Notes: a model not told the origin generated them from the sequence alone. DNA of 64,000 bases from Bradyrhizobium sp. CCGUVB4N (GCF_024199945.1 NZ_JANADP010000001.1:1550001-1614000), one strand, 5' to 3'. Shown: positions 49,365 to 60,136, counted from the first letter of the stretch. Made by a program: numbers and translations.

Positions 49365-49382
49365 ACTCTGCGGGATCAGAGT
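49365..49382 (-). promoter_or_regulatory. Dyad between luxR- and luxI-type genes, possible lux box
   Basis: ACTCTG-CGGGAT-CAGAGT is a perfect 6-bp-arm dyad of 18 bases, the size of a lux or tra box. It lies two bases after the luxR-type stop and about 60 bases before the luxI-type ATG. It has no T tract, so a terminator is less likely. Confidence 0.5.
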
Positions 49383-49383
49383 C

Positions 49384-50112
49384 TTAATCTTGCCCATCTC
49401 GTTTGGCAGCGCTCAAACGCACGGCGGCCTGAACGACTTTACGAACTCCCAGCTTGTCTCTCGCACTCCTCAAGTAGTGAGCCGCCGTGTTGTGGGATAT
49501 GCCGAGGATCCGTCCAGTTTCCCAGGCGCTTTTGCCCTTGGCGGCCCAGTCCAAACATTCGATTTCGCGAGGAGACAACCGGATTCCGTCCATCGTCAGT
49601 TCATGCACGAGCTTGCGGCGCACATGAGAATGGAAGCATCTCGCCATCAGCTGAAGGACAGAGGCGTTCAGATCGATGCACTTTTCGAATTGCGGACGCC
49701 TTTGGTCGGCGGCAAAGGTCAGAGCAGCAACCGAGCCGTCGTCATCGTGAATCGGGACGGTGAAACCTAGCCGAATTCCGAATCCGCTAGCTTCATCAAG
49801 AAGCCTTCGTTGCGCCGGAGAAATTGGTCTCGAAGGTACGCCTAAACCCCATTGAAATGGTTCAGTGCTCTCCAATGAGCGCGCGATGATTGGATCCAAA
49901 CGTTCGTAGTGGCTGCGCACATAATACGAGATCCAGTTATTCGGATATGTTGATATCACCAATGGCTCTTTGCCAGCCCGCTGCGGCATCGCAAGATATG
50001 CAAAGCAAGACAGATCAAGCTCGCTCGCGGTGATCGCCATCGCCTCCGCAAAGGCATTCGCATGTTCAGCGCTCAACAGAAGATCCATGAAGTTTTGAAA
50101 GATGCGGTGCAT
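49384..50112 (-). CDS. traR: LuxR-type quorum-sensing regulator (TraR-like)
   Basis: A 242-residue protein. The autoinducer domain keeps the Trp/Tyr/Asp pocket (NNWISYYVRSHYERLDP); the C-terminal helix-turn-helix is LSPREIECLDWAAKGKSAWE through NTAAHYLRSARDKLGV. It probably binds the signal made by the downstream synthase and activates transfer genes. Confidence 0.9.
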   Translation of the reverse strand: MHRIFQNFMDLLLSAEHANAFAEAMAITASELDLSCFAYLAMPQRAGKEPLVISTYPNNWISYYVRSHYERLDPIIARSLESTEPFQWGLGVPSRPISPAQRRLLDEASGFGIRLGFTVPIHDDDGSVAALTFAADQRRPQFEKCIDLNASVLQLMARCFHSHVRRKLVHELTMDGIRLSPREIECLDWAAKGKSAWETGRILGISHNTAAHYLRSARDKLGVRKVVQAAVRLSAAKRDGQD

Positions 50113-52589
50113 GTTCGTATCCGATGATCAGGATTCGCAGGCCCACAAGATAACCGGAATTTCCTTAAACTGGGCTGCTTAGTCGAAGGAAATCCCCCAA
50201 GGCGAGGCATGAGAGCACGTTCGTGTTGAGGCCGAGTAAGTTAAGATATCTCCGTTCATACCCTTCGGCGGCCGGTGCGCATTCGCGATGCTGTGCCATT
50301 CGATTAGATAACAAGTATGGCTCGTCCGCGCGTCGTTGCCGGGGCTTGGCTTGGACAATCTCATCTCAACATTTGCCCCACCGAAACTGGGCTAGAATCC
50401 TGCGCTATGGCCGGAAATATCGCAGAATTTCAGCGCGCATCTCGCGCCTGTGTCACGAGTTTGCCGTTCTTCGGATAGAACGCATCGCTAATGCAATGAG
50501 GGCGGTGTTCCCAAGGAAGTCTGCGCCTGGAGCCGCCGGCCGAATATCTGGCCCGCCGCGCCACCGCGTAGTGGTTGAGGCCAATGCTGACTCCGGCATT
50601 GGAGCTAAGGATGGCAGTAATTGCGAGCCTGGGGCAACGATCTCGAGCTGCGGTCGCGAGGCATTTTACATCAACGATGATCGAAGATCGCTTGGCACAA
50701 GCCTCGCGAACCGGCTGAGTTGAGTGAACCAGATGCCCTTCACTTACGCCCAGACTAGCAGAAGCCGAAAGGGGATAAAGAATGGATGCCCCGTTAAGGC
50801 CCCTGAAACCGGGATTGACGCGGATGGCGGCTTCCGCTACTTGCGCGGAGGTTGTGGACGGGGTGTAGTCGAGACTTAGGATTGGATCGCTTCCAATCAC
50901 AAGCTTGGGTGTTACAGGCGATGCATATTTTGTCTCCTCGCGTCGGCCGCAGGCCAACCACACTGGTCGTCCCACCTCATCTGATAGTTGATTCATCCGA
51001 GCGTTGGTGCTGAGCTCGGCTCGGGATAATCGATCTTGTTCCCGCCTTGGCGGCCAAAATCGTTCAAGTTCCGCGCCATTTGCGTAGCGCGCGTGGAGAT
51101 CGCGATGAGGCTCAATCGTTCGCGCGGAAATCAAGATGCATGGTACCGGGTGGCCTTGCGCCTGCAGTCGTCCGCAAAATGTGTCTTGGGCACAGTCCGT
51201 TGGTCGAGACCAATGCCGGCGTCGACGTTGGCACTATAGATGACTGGTACGAACGATCCGGACTCGGTTCGCGAGGTGTTGGTATCGAGCAGGAGGATTG
51301 AAAGGTCCGCGAATTCTAGTCGTCCCAACGGCCGTCCCAGCTGAGAGAGAAGCAGATCTTCGCCTATCTGGCACCAGGGCCGGGCGTCTCATGAAGCTTG
51401 GTGCACCAAACCGCCGACAAAACTGCGAGAATGCAGATGTTGAGCTCTTGCTGCTCGCGCTGATGACAAAGGTAGCAGACAGCCTTCGAAACAGCCATGC
51501 GAGCCGCGGGCGACTGGCTACAGATGCCATGGGGCCACATTCGGAGCCGTGCCCTCGTGCTCCGAAACCGCAGCTACCTCAAGTTTGTGCCCTGACTGCC
51601 AACTCTTATCAGGTCGTCTCCCTCAATCGCAATTGGAAACGCCGAGCCGGATGCCTGCATACTCGCGACGGAGTGCTTTTACCGAAACGTTCGGCCTTAA
51701 ACTCCACGAATATCACGGCAGATTTGCACGGCAAATAGGCCTCAGCATGCGGCTTAACGAGGCTAGCGCAGAGTGCAGTTCAAAGATCCATATTCGGTGG
51801 CGGTAATCGTCTCAACGTTGCGACGAGTTCATGGCGACGACATTGCACGTACGTTGCTCACACAAGGCATGAGCCTGGCGGCACTTATCGATGCGACATT
51901 TTCATTGCGAATAAGCAACAGTGAAGCTGTCCGAATGATCGCGTCAGCGCTTGAGTCTGGCGATTTCATCTTCACGCCAGACATAGGGCCAATTTGGCAC
52001 CTGCGATACGTTTATGAAGACCGACGTGCATCGATGCGCGTCGTCGATATGGAGATGTCAACTCCGCACAGGACCTTCGCGAGCACGGAGATTGCGTTGC
52101 GATTGACCGTATGATGCGAGGTCCAGTCATGCGGCCGTTGTGTAAATCGAGTTCCAATTCGTCTCGGATCGACATCCAAAGTGTGAATGCCGATCCGCAT
52201 CAAGGATCATCGTAGGCCGAAACAGCTGTTGAGATGTGCGAGCAGGAGCGATGCGGCGCCAAGAACCCGCCATGCCGCTTGCTCATTTGAGTTATGAATC
52301 GCGGTCGTGAGGAATGACTCGCTGGCCGATGCTTTCGTTGGGCGCAGACAGGTGTTTGATCTTTCGCTTGGCGCATCCTTGCCCGTCGTCATATTGGTGT
52401 TGTGCCACCGAGACCTCTCCCGGCCAGGAGCAGCCAATGCACGGGAGGCCGTGGATCACTTCGCCGGCTCGGCATCGCCTTCGCCGGCCGCCTCGATCGC
52501 AATCGCAACCGACTGCAAAGCGCACGGCGCTCTGGATCATAGCCGCGCCGACGCGGGTTTCCTGCAGCGCCTTCTCGTGGGCATCCTTC
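50113..52589. other. Decayed region between quorum-sensing genes and IS66 remnant
   Basis: About 2.5 kb with many short frames on both strands but no recognised domain. The minus-strand frame at 50430-51134 and a shorter one at 51131-51328 share a weakly similar SANVDAGIGLDQ/SSNAGVSIGLNH segment, so the region may hold diverged repeats of one dead gene. Confidence 0.5.
51773..52114 (+). CDS. Hypothetical protein, weak support
   Basis: A 113-residue frame (MQFKDPYSVAVIVSTLRRVH) with plausible folded composition. No family recognised and no clear ribosome site. It could be real or a chance frame in decaying DNA. Confidence 0.3.
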   Translation: MQFKDPYSVAVIVSTLRRVHGDDIARTLLTQGMSLAALIDATFSLRISNSEAVRMIASALESGDFIFTPDIGPIWHLRYVYEDRRASMRVVDMEMSTPHRTFASTEIALRLTV

Positions 52590-53345
52590 ATGTGGGCCTA
52601 TCGCAGCGGCCAGGACTGCGCGCAGCCGGTCGTGCTGTTCGATTACCAGCCCGGTCGCGGCCAGGAACATCCTCAGGCCTTCCTGGCCGGCTATCGCGGC
52701 TTGTTGATGAGCGACGGCTATGACGCCTGGCGCACGCTGACAGGCGCGACCCATCTCGGCTGTATGGCGCATGCGCGCAGGAAATTTACCGATGCGCTCA
52801 AGGCCAGGACAAAGCCTGGCGGTCCGCCATTGCAGGCGCTCAGGTTCTTCGAGGCGTTGTATGAGGTCGAGAGGGTGGCGCGCCAGACGCCGCCCGACGG
52901 CGAAACGTGCGCCGCATACACCTTGCGGCTGCGCCAGCAGCATAGCCTGCCGGTATTGGCCGCCTTCCGGACCTGGCTCGACGACCAGGCGCCGAAGGTC
53001 CTCCCCGAAAGCTTCACGGGCAAGGCGATCGCCTATACGCGCAACCAATGGGATTATCTGACCCGTTACACCAGTGACGGTCTCGCCCCGATCGATAACA
53101 ATGTTCTAGAGCGCGACATCAGGCCGTTTTGCACTGGACGAAAAAGTTGGCTGTTCAGCGACACCGTTGCCGGCGCCAAGGCAAGCGCCGTGATCTACAG
53201 TTTGGTGCTGACATGTCGGGCATGCGGCGTCGATCCCTATGCATGGCTACGTCACGCGCTCACCGAATTGCCCCAGCGCGCGCCAGACGCCGATATCGAA
53301 GACCTGTTGCCATTCAACTGCATCGCTCAAAAAACTGCCAGCTGA
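52590..53345 (+). pseudogene. IS66-family transposase (TnpC), C-terminal part
   Basis: The plus strand encodes the end of an IS66 transposase: VLFDYQPGRGQEHPQAFLAG, DGYDAWRTLTGATHLGCMAH, PIDNNVLERDIRPFCTGRKS and the usual C-terminus. The N-terminal half and accessory genes are absent, and no terminal repeat was found after the stop. Confidence 0.88.
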
Positions 53346-53429
53346 CAACGACAGCGGCTGACGGTCGAACGCTCAGGATCAATTAAGCCGTTCCGATGAT
53401 CCCGCTGACGCCCGGCGCCACGCGACGCC

Positions 53430-54710
53430 GTGGACAGCCGCGCGCGCAGCCTGTGCAGTAAAATGCGCGCTTACGATACACTGCGGGCGGCGTTCTTTGC
53501 GCTCAGGCGTAGGGCCGCTCCCGGAGTGGATGGCATGACGTGGCAGGACTACGAGGAAGATCTCGAGCCCCGGCTCGCCGATCTGCACAAACGGGTCCAA
53601 CGAGGAACGTACCGCCCGCAACCGTCTCGCCGGACGTACATACCAAAGGCAGACGGCAAGCAGCGGCCGTTAGCGATCGCGGCGCTCGAAGACAAAATCG
53701 TCCAGGGCGCCACCGTCATCGTGCTCAACGCCGTCTACGAAGGAGACTTCTGTGGCTTCTCCTACGGGTTTCGGCCCGGCAGAGGACCACATGATGCGTT
53801 GGACGCGCTCTGCACAGCGATCGAGACGCAGCAGGTGAACTGGATCATTGACGCCGACATCCAAAATTTCTTTGGCGCAGTCAGTCAATCTTGGCTGGTT
53901 CGCTTCTTGGAACATAGGATCGGCGACAAGCGCATCATCCGCCTCATCCAGAAATGGCTGAAGGCGGGTATTCTCGAAGACGGCGTCGTAACCGCTGATG
54001 ACAGGGGAACGGGTCAAGGGTCGGTGATCTCACCGCTCCTCGGCAACATCTACCTGCACTACGCTCTCGACCTGTGGGCCAAGCGCTGGCGACAGCGCGA
54101 GGCCTCCGGCGATATGATCATCGTGCGCTACGCGGACGATGTAGTGGCCGGCTTTGAGCGCGAGGATGACGCACGTCGTTTCCTCGACGCGATGCGCGCG
54201 AGACTGGAGGAGTTCGAGCTGACGCGCCATACGGCCAAGACCCGCCTGATTGAGTTTGGTCGCCATGCGGCGGCTCAACGTAAGCAGCGCGGACTCGGAA
54301 AGCCGGAAACCTTTGCGTTCATGAGGGTCACGTTCATCTGCGGCAAATCACACCAAGGGCGCTTCCAGCTTCAACGGAAGACCCGTAGCGACCGCATGCG
54401 AACCAAACTCCGCGAGATCAAAGAAGAGCTGAGGCGCCGAATGCACTGGCCGATCCCTGTACAGGGGAGATGGCTCAGGCAGGTCGTGACCAGCCACTTT
54501 GCGTACTTTGCTGTACCGACGAATGGCCGAGCGCTCAATGCGTTTCAGTTCTATCTGACCGACCTCTGGAGGCGTACGCTTCGGCGGCGCAGTCAGCGGA
54601 ACTGTCTGACCTGGGATCGCATAACGCGGATCGCCGACGACTGGCTCCCCAAGGCTCGCATCCTTCATCCATGGCCGAAGCTGCGCTTCGCCGTCAAACA
54701 CCCGAGGTAG
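53430..54710 (+). CDS. Group II intron reverse transcriptase/maturase, 5'-truncated copy
   Basis: A 426-residue frame from GTG. Reverse-transcriptase blocks are clear: AAPGVDGMTWQDY, RPLAIAALEDKIVQ, YGFRPGRGPHDAL, TGQGSVISPLLGNIYLH and the active-site YADD (IVRYADDVV), then the maturase thumb/X region. The usual N-terminal start is missing; the sequence upstream is IS66 DNA, so the 5' end was lost. The normal FLGFTF reads FMRVTF here, and TAG stands where homologues have Trp just before domain V. Probably inactive. Confidence 0.85.
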   Translation: MDSRARSLCSKMRAYDTLRAAFFALRRRAAPGVDGMTWQDYEEDLEPRLADLHKRVQRGTYRPQPSRRTYIPKADGKQRPLAIAALEDKIVQGATVIVLNAVYEGDFCGFSYGFRPGRGPHDALDALCTAIETQQVNWIIDADIQNFFGAVSQSWLVRFLEHRIGDKRIIRLIQKWLKAGILEDGVVTADDRGTGQGSVISPLLGNIYLHYALDLWAKRWRQREASGDMIIVRYADDVVAGFEREDDARRFLDAMRARLEEFELTRHTAKTRLIEFGRHAAAQRKQRGLGKPETFAFMRVTFICGKSHQGRFQLQRKTRSDRMRTKLREIKEELRRRMHWPIPVQGRWLRQVVTSHFAYFAVPTNGRALNAFQFYLTDLWRRTLRRRSQRNCLTWDRITRIADDWLPKARILHPWPKLRFAVKHPR

Positions 54711-54785
54711 GAGCCCGGTGCCTTAATTGGGCTCGCCGGGATCTGCGCGGGGGGCGCCCAGTGATGGGCGTCCCTACCGCGAACA
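54711..54785 (+). ncRNA. Group II intron domains V and VI, truncated intron
   Basis: Right after the RT stop, GAGCCCGGTGCCTTAATTGG and the next 14 bases match domain V of this intron class, with AGC at positions 2-4. A strong hairpin GGGGCGCCCA/TGGGCGTCCC follows, as at the 3' ends of these introns. The 5' ribozyme domains are not found. Confidence 0.7.
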
Positions 54786-54926
54786 GATTTCGAGCGGCGC
54801 TGCTCGTGGCAAATCCAATTTCGGCAAAATGGGCATCGCTGCGGCGACAGTCGAGCGAAGTGTTCGAGGATGGCGTGGCGCACGGCCGGCAAGCTTGGTT
54901 GAGGCGGTGGGCCGTTGATTCTTTTT

Positions 54927-56425
54927 GCCTCTTTTGAAAACCGAGTGGGGGCAGTGACGGCTTTGGCCGCTTGACGACGAGCGCCGCGTTCATCCCTATG
55001 TTCGACCGGATGAGAGACCATCCCTCCGTCCCGACCTGCCTTGCCCGGTGCAAGGGGGCGTTCGGCGGTCAAGGATGGCCGCAGGCCACCGCACCGCGGC
55101 GCGAAGCGTCCTTGAGGGCCGACCGCCCCCTTGCGATGCTGGGTGCAGGTGGGGCTCTGGGAGGCGTGTGGGACGGTGCAAAATCAGCTCTTCGAATCGG
55201 CGCTTGGGATTACCAAGCCGTGGTACGTTCGGGGCGTCGACTTCGACGCTGCCAAGAAGGTTCTGACGATCACTGTCGATTTCGTCGCCGGGACGCGATT
55301 TGCGGTCGCCGGTGTCGCGGGCGTCCACCCGGTTCATGACACCCAGATCAAGCGGCTGCGACATCTCAACTTCTTCCAGCACGAATGCTTCCTGGAGGTT
55401 CGGACGCCGCGGGTGAAGCTGCCCGATGGGAAGGTCGTCCTGGCCGAGCCCGCTTGGTTCGGCAAGCTCGCCGGCTTCACCCTGCTGTTCGAAGCGCTGG
55501 TGCTGGCCATGGCCCAGCAGATGACCTTTGCGGCCGTCGCCAAGCTGGTCGACGAATCCTGGCATCGGGTCCACGCGATCTGCTCGCGCTATGTCAATCT
55601 CGCCTTGGCCGAGGCGGACCTTTCGGCAGTGACCGCCGTGGCGATCGACGAGACGTCCTGCCGGCGCGGCCACAATTATCTGACCATCACCGCCGACACC
55701 GATGAGCGGAAGGTAGTGTTCGTCACCGAGGGCAAGGACGCCAAGACGGTGGCCGATTTCGCCGCCGATCTGGCCGCCCACAAAGGTACCGCCGAGCAGG
55801 TCCGTTTGGTCAGCATCGACATGTCGCCGGCCTTCATCAAGGGCGTCGCAGATCATCTGCCCAACGCCCGCATCACCTTCGACAAGTTCCATGTCGTCGC
55901 CCACGCTTCCACTGCCGTCGACAAGATGCGGCGCCTCGAACAGCGCACAGATCCAAGCCTCAAAGGGCTGCGCTGGACGTTGCTCAAGGACCGCGGCCGG
56001 CTGTCGGACGAAAGTCGCGCCGATCTCGACACCTTGATTGCTCAGGCCGCGACCAAACGCACGGCGCGTGCCTGGCTCTATCGCGAGCATCTGCGCGACA
56101 TCCTCGATCGCAAGCAGATCAACGTCGTCTCCGCCATGCTCAAACAGTGGTGCACCAACGTCCTGCGCTCCAGGGTCGAGCCGATGAAGGAGGTCGCCAG
56201 AATGATCCGCAAGCACTTCGACGGCATCGTCGCCTGGACGCAAACCCGCCAGACCAACGGCTACATCGAAGCCCTCAACGGCCTATTCCAGGCGGCTAAA
56301 CGCAAGGCCCGCGGCTATACCCGTTTCACAACGATGCGCACCGTCCTCTTCCTCATCGCCGGAAAACTCGACTTCACTCCGATCAACCCCCATGCCGCGT
56401 AGCCCACTCAAAGTTCAAAAGAGCC
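54927..56425 (+). mobile_element. ISL3-family insertion sequence, copy 2 (1499 bp)
   Basis: Same length, ends and gene as copy 1. The flanking 8-mers are TTCTTTTT (left) and ATAAATAA (right), so there is no target duplication. This implies that one flank was exchanged or deleted by recombination after insertion. Confidence 0.92.
55176..56402 (+). CDS. ISL3 family transposase, copy 2
   Basis: Identical in translation to the copy-1 transposase over its whole length; start and motifs as described there. The sequence is intact. Confidence 0.92.
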   Translation: MQNQLFESALGITKPWYVRGVDFDAAKKVLTITVDFVAGTRFAVAGVAGVHPVHDTQIKRLRHLNFFQHECFLEVRTPRVKLPDGKVVLAEPAWFGKLAGFTLLFEALVLAMAQQMTFAAVAKLVDESWHRVHAICSRYVNLALAEADLSAVTAVAIDETSCRRGHNYLTITADTDERKVVFVTEGKDAKTVADFAADLAAHKGTAEQVRLVSIDMSPAFIKGVADHLPNARITFDKFHVVAHASTAVDKMRRLEQRTDPSLKGLRWTLLKDRGRLSDESRADLDTLIAQAATKRTARAWLYREHLRDILDRKQINVVSAMLKQWCTNVLRSRVEPMKEVARMIRKHFDGIVAWTQTRQTNGYIEALNGLFQAAKRKARGYTRFTTMRTVLFLIAGKLDFTPINPHAA

Positions 56426-57367
56426 ATAAATAACTCCTTGCTCGCACATGCCGATCCGGTCGACGCAGCTCTACGAATCACATTTCCGGTGCGATCGGCG
56501 ATATTCGCTGGTCAAGAAGATCGCGAATGATTGGCGGGCTGGCGCAATCTTTCTGATCGGCAGCGGTGGCGTCCTTGGTACCCCAACCTGAGTCGGCTCG
56601 TCGACAATTGGTTAAGGGCAGCTCATGATGAGCGAAGCAGCGGATGATTGCCAGTGGTATTGAATCGAACCATCGACTTGAATGCGGGCCGCGGCGCTGA
56701 TCGACTGGACGCGTCCGGATGGCCGCGTTGGTTCGGTGTGCCAATTGGTCGGGTCCCGCCTGGCCTGCCAGCCCGTCCCTGTCGTTGCCGTACGTCACGA
56801 AACACATCTCAATCACTCGGATGAAATGGTGGATAACTCTCATTCCAACACTTCTGCGGGCGAGTCGAGCTGCCAGCGCTGCCGCTCGATCGTCGAGACC
56901 GCGCTGACATCAATCGATCGGCAATAAGCGGCTCATCGCGCTGATCGAGGAATCTGATGCCGCACGAAAACCGTCGGGCGCACGCAGGACGACAACTATC
57001 GCCACAGGCGACTTGAGTTTATTGGTGTGGCCGCGGACGGGATCCAGCACCAGGGCGTGGTCTCTTCAACTGCGGTGGGCCAACTGCTTATACGATTGAG
57101 GAGCGGATGCCCGAGAACCATAGCGCTGGCCTGATCGTCTTAGCAATGCACTGCGCCGCAAGCTGTAGCAGCCCCATGGTCTAATACCGACCGAGAGCGC
57201 TTGGCCGCCGTTGAGGCCAATCATTCCAAGTGGCTCCGTCAATTGGAATAAACATTTCCCTCATCAGAATAGATAGTATCTTGAGACATCATTGGTACTG
57301 TACACATCAGCTGAAAGTGGCCGTCTAGGCTGCGCGCATATCATCACATCAGGAACGAGGGGCAATA
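56426..57367. other. Non-coding or decayed region right of ISL3 copy 2
   Basis: About 940 bases. Short frames occur, but none has a recognisable domain. The last ~120 bases are AT-richer and may hold the promoter of the gene at 57368. Confidence 0.5.
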
Positions 57368-58079
57368 ATGATGAACATAGTAGATCCGCTGCAGGTCTCA
57401 CGATTCCTTCGAGTATACGACGACGCCGCCGCCCAAAATGGCATCAGGCTTTCGATAGGACTTGATTTCAATGAGTACGTCTCGATCACAAGAGCCCTTC
57501 CAACGAAAAAACCGACATATCCAAATTTTCGGCCAGATCGTTCGCCGATCAAATTAGGCGAGGGATATTGGATGGTGGGGTTCGACAAGAACAACCAAAT
57601 TGCGCTTGTACAGGCTGCTCGACTTTACGACCTTTCGCATAGTAGCTTTGCAGAGCATCTTGAATCTCTCTAGGGCGTTTTACGCCGATCCCGCTGTCCA
57701 TGCGCATCCACAGGACTGTTGTACCTGTGCTGCGCCAACCGCAAAGAAGATTGCCGGCAAAGTAGCCTACCACGGAGATTTTTGGTTGCGCAGCGACTTT
57801 AGAAGAAAAGGCATTCCCACGATCATGGCTGCAGTACTGCGCGGTGCTTCACTCGCCATGTGGGCTCCGGATTTCGTATGTGGACTCGCAGAGCGCTGGC
57901 TGCTGGAAAAGGGTGTTCTCGCGCAATACGGACATGCCCATTATGAACACGGGGGATCGATACTACACTTGGTAGAGGAGAATATAGTGGATCACGATCT
58001 GCTTGTTTGGCTAACCGGCGACGAGTTGAGGGGCCTTGTTGCCGATTACGACAGAAACGAGCCAGCCTCAGCCTCCTGA
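57368..58079 (+). pseudogene. Acetyltransferase-like gene with one frameshift
   Basis: The first frame (MNIVDPLQVSRFLRVYDDAA to SFAEHLESL) stops at 57671, and the next frame continues RAFYADPAVHAHPQDC through LRSDFRRKGIPTIMAAVLRG to 58079. Joining them needs one base to be skipped near 57667. LRSDFRRKGIP resembles the GNAT acyl-CoA loop, but the family is not certain. A sequencing error could also explain it. Confidence 0.55.
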
Positions 58080-58688
58080 GGTCTCGCTGACGGTGATCGT
58101 CATCAATCTGTTGATTGTGGTACATCGATCGCGTTTCCGCAGATCTCGAGGTCGCGCAGGACCAAGTCTTCCATCATTCGGTCTAATTCACGAGAGTGTC
58201 AGCCGAGCGGCCGTCGCCTCCGCCCCTGCACGGTGAAAAGATCGGGGTGCGGTCAAGATCAGGTGCGCCCGCCGGAATGAATACGACGTTCTTGAGCTGG
58301 CAACGAAGCGGCGTGCCCCGGTGTCCCCGCCATCACCCCGCGCGTGACGACCATTCGCGTTAGTTGTCCAGATCTGCAGTAAGTAGCTTGGGGCTTGCAC
58401 ACTGTCGAGCATGCCGTTCATTCTTGTCCGTGTTGACGGGAGCCTGAGTGATCGTCTTGGCTTGCAGGAATTGGCGACTATGGCGACGCCACCAAAGATG
58501 GCGAACCCTCGACATCGCTATGATTCGGTCGCTCGACCACCACTTTACTGCTGGCCTGAAGCGCCTTGCCGGATCCCGCCAGCGCAGTCTGCGTCTAGAG
58601 CGTTTTCCGACCGGAATGAATCGGTAGGGATTCCCAAAACGGCACGAGTCAGATTCAAGCGACATGCCGGCGAAGGAGGTCAGCATGT
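58080..58688. other. Intergenic region and probable left end of IS630 element
   Basis: About 600 bases without a supported gene. GAGCGTTTTCCGACC after a TA near 58596 could be the left IS630 terminal repeat, but the right end lies outside the window and cannot be compared. Confidence 0.4.
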
Positions 58689-59144
58689 ATGACCAGGGCG
58701 CTTTCAGTTGACCTTCGCCAGAGGGTGGTAGCCGCAATTGACGGTGGTTTGTCCTGTCGACAGGCCGCGGAGCGTTTTGGTGTCAGCGCGGCGAGCGCGA
58801 TCCGCTGGCGAAGTCGCCTCAAGGAAGTTGGCGACATCGTTCCTAAACGCCAAGGCGGTGACCGCAAATCGCAGCGCATCGAAGCACATGCACAATTGAT
58901 TTTGGACGCGGTGACAGCGAAGCCGGATATCACGCTCGCCGAGTTGCGAGAACTGTTGACGCGTCATGGAATATCGGCCGGCATCGCGTCGCTCTGGCGT
59001 TTCTTCCAGCGCAGAAAGATCACACTAAAAAAAAGACAGCGCACGCCGCCGAGCAAAGGCGCCGCGATATAAATGCCGCGCGTGAGGAGTGGTTCGAAGG
59101 GCAAATCGATCTTGACCCTGAGCGCCTGGTCTTCATCGACGAAA
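58689..59144 (+). CDS. IS630-family transposase, 5' exon (frame 1 and frameshifted start of frame 2)
   Basis: The first frame (58689-59072) gives an N-terminal helix-turn-helix, RQAAERFGVSAASAIRWRSR. At 59027-59034 a run of eight A followed by G (slippery A-AAA-AAG) allows a -1 shift into TAHAAEQRRRDINAAREEWF and the first catalytic block LVFIDE, which ends at 59144 where a group II intron begins. Such frameshifting is normal for IS630 elements. The rest of the catalytic domain resumes at 63776. Confidence 0.85.
59027..59034 (+). promoter_or_regulatory. Probable -1 translational frameshift site
   Basis: CTAAAAAAAAG contains the slippery heptamer A-AAA-AAG at the junction of the two IS630 reading frames. 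Confidence 0.7.
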
Positions 59145-59686
59145 GTGTGCTGCAGACAGCGGAAGGAGTTCAACATGAACTAAGACCGATGGTGAAGCTG
59201 CGGGAAAGATGGGGGCTGGCCCCCCGAGATCGGCTTTCAGGAGCGGGTCTCAAACCAGTCCGAGCTGCTGCGGTAAAGAGCCGTGGTGGTGAGCGTCGGA
59301 TCAAAAGTTCGGATTAAACCGAGCAGGTGAGTGTCCGAAAGACGAACGAAAGTGAACCCTTCGAAGACGCGTCGTTATGAATCCAAGTGTCGTCAAAACC
59401 AGGACCGTTTCGTCATCCTGGGACAAGTCCGCCAGATGCCTGATGACCGGGCGGGCGGCGACCGGCGTAGAGGGGGCGTGAGTCGGACACAGGCTTTCGC
59501 GTGGAACTGCAGGAACCAGGCTCTTGATGCCAAGGGAGAAGCGCAAGCGGCGTCAACCGTGAGGCGAGAGTACCGATGCAAGAGACTGGGGCGGACCGAT
59601 CCGTAGGAGCGTTGAGGGCCCTGTAATGGGGTCGGAGCAAAGGGATCGGGTCAGGTAGTCGTACTCTTGGACCAACTGGAAACAGG

Positions 59687-60129
59687 ATGACTTCGAACAG
59701 TGCGATAAACAAGCCGTTCTCGATTGAGAAGCGGCGAGTGTACGAAGCGTACAAGGCGGTCAAATCTAATCGCGGAGCGGCTGGAGTGGACGGACAGACC
59801 TTGGAGATGTTCGAGACAGATCTTGCAGGGAATCTCTACAAAATCTGGAATCGCATGTCGTCAGGGACGTACTTTCCACCTCCGGTGCGCGCCGTCTCCA
59901 TTCCAAAGAAGACGGGCGGCGAAAGGATTTTAGGTGTGCCCACTATCAGCGATCGGATCGCGCAGATGGTGGTCAAGCAGATGATTGAGCCGGAACTGGA
60001 ATCCATCTTCCTGCCGGACTCTTACGGTTACAGGCCGGGAAAATCGGCTCTGGACGCCGTCGGCGTCACGCGTCAGCGGTGCTGGAAATATGATTGGGTC
60101 CTGGAGTTCGACATCAAAGGACTGTTGGA
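59687..60129 (+). pseudogene. Group II intron reverse transcriptase, N-terminal part
   Basis: From ATG 59687: AAGVDGQTLEMFE, RAVSIPKKTGGERILGVPTI, YGYRPGKSALDAV and LEFDIKGLLD. The gene stops matching at 60129, where the recombinase element starts, and the correct continuation is at 62882. The annotated frame otherwise runs into element DNA to 60298. Confidence 0.88.
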
Positions 60130-60136
60130 TGTTGCG

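Noticed and set aside
50430..51134. 234-residue minus-strand frame
   Set aside because: No recognised domain and irregular composition; kept as part of a decayed region.
11181..56425. 42-kb segment between ISL3 copies as a composite transposon
   Set aside because: The outer flanks do not form a target duplication, and copy 1 has its own intact duplication, so it inserted singly.
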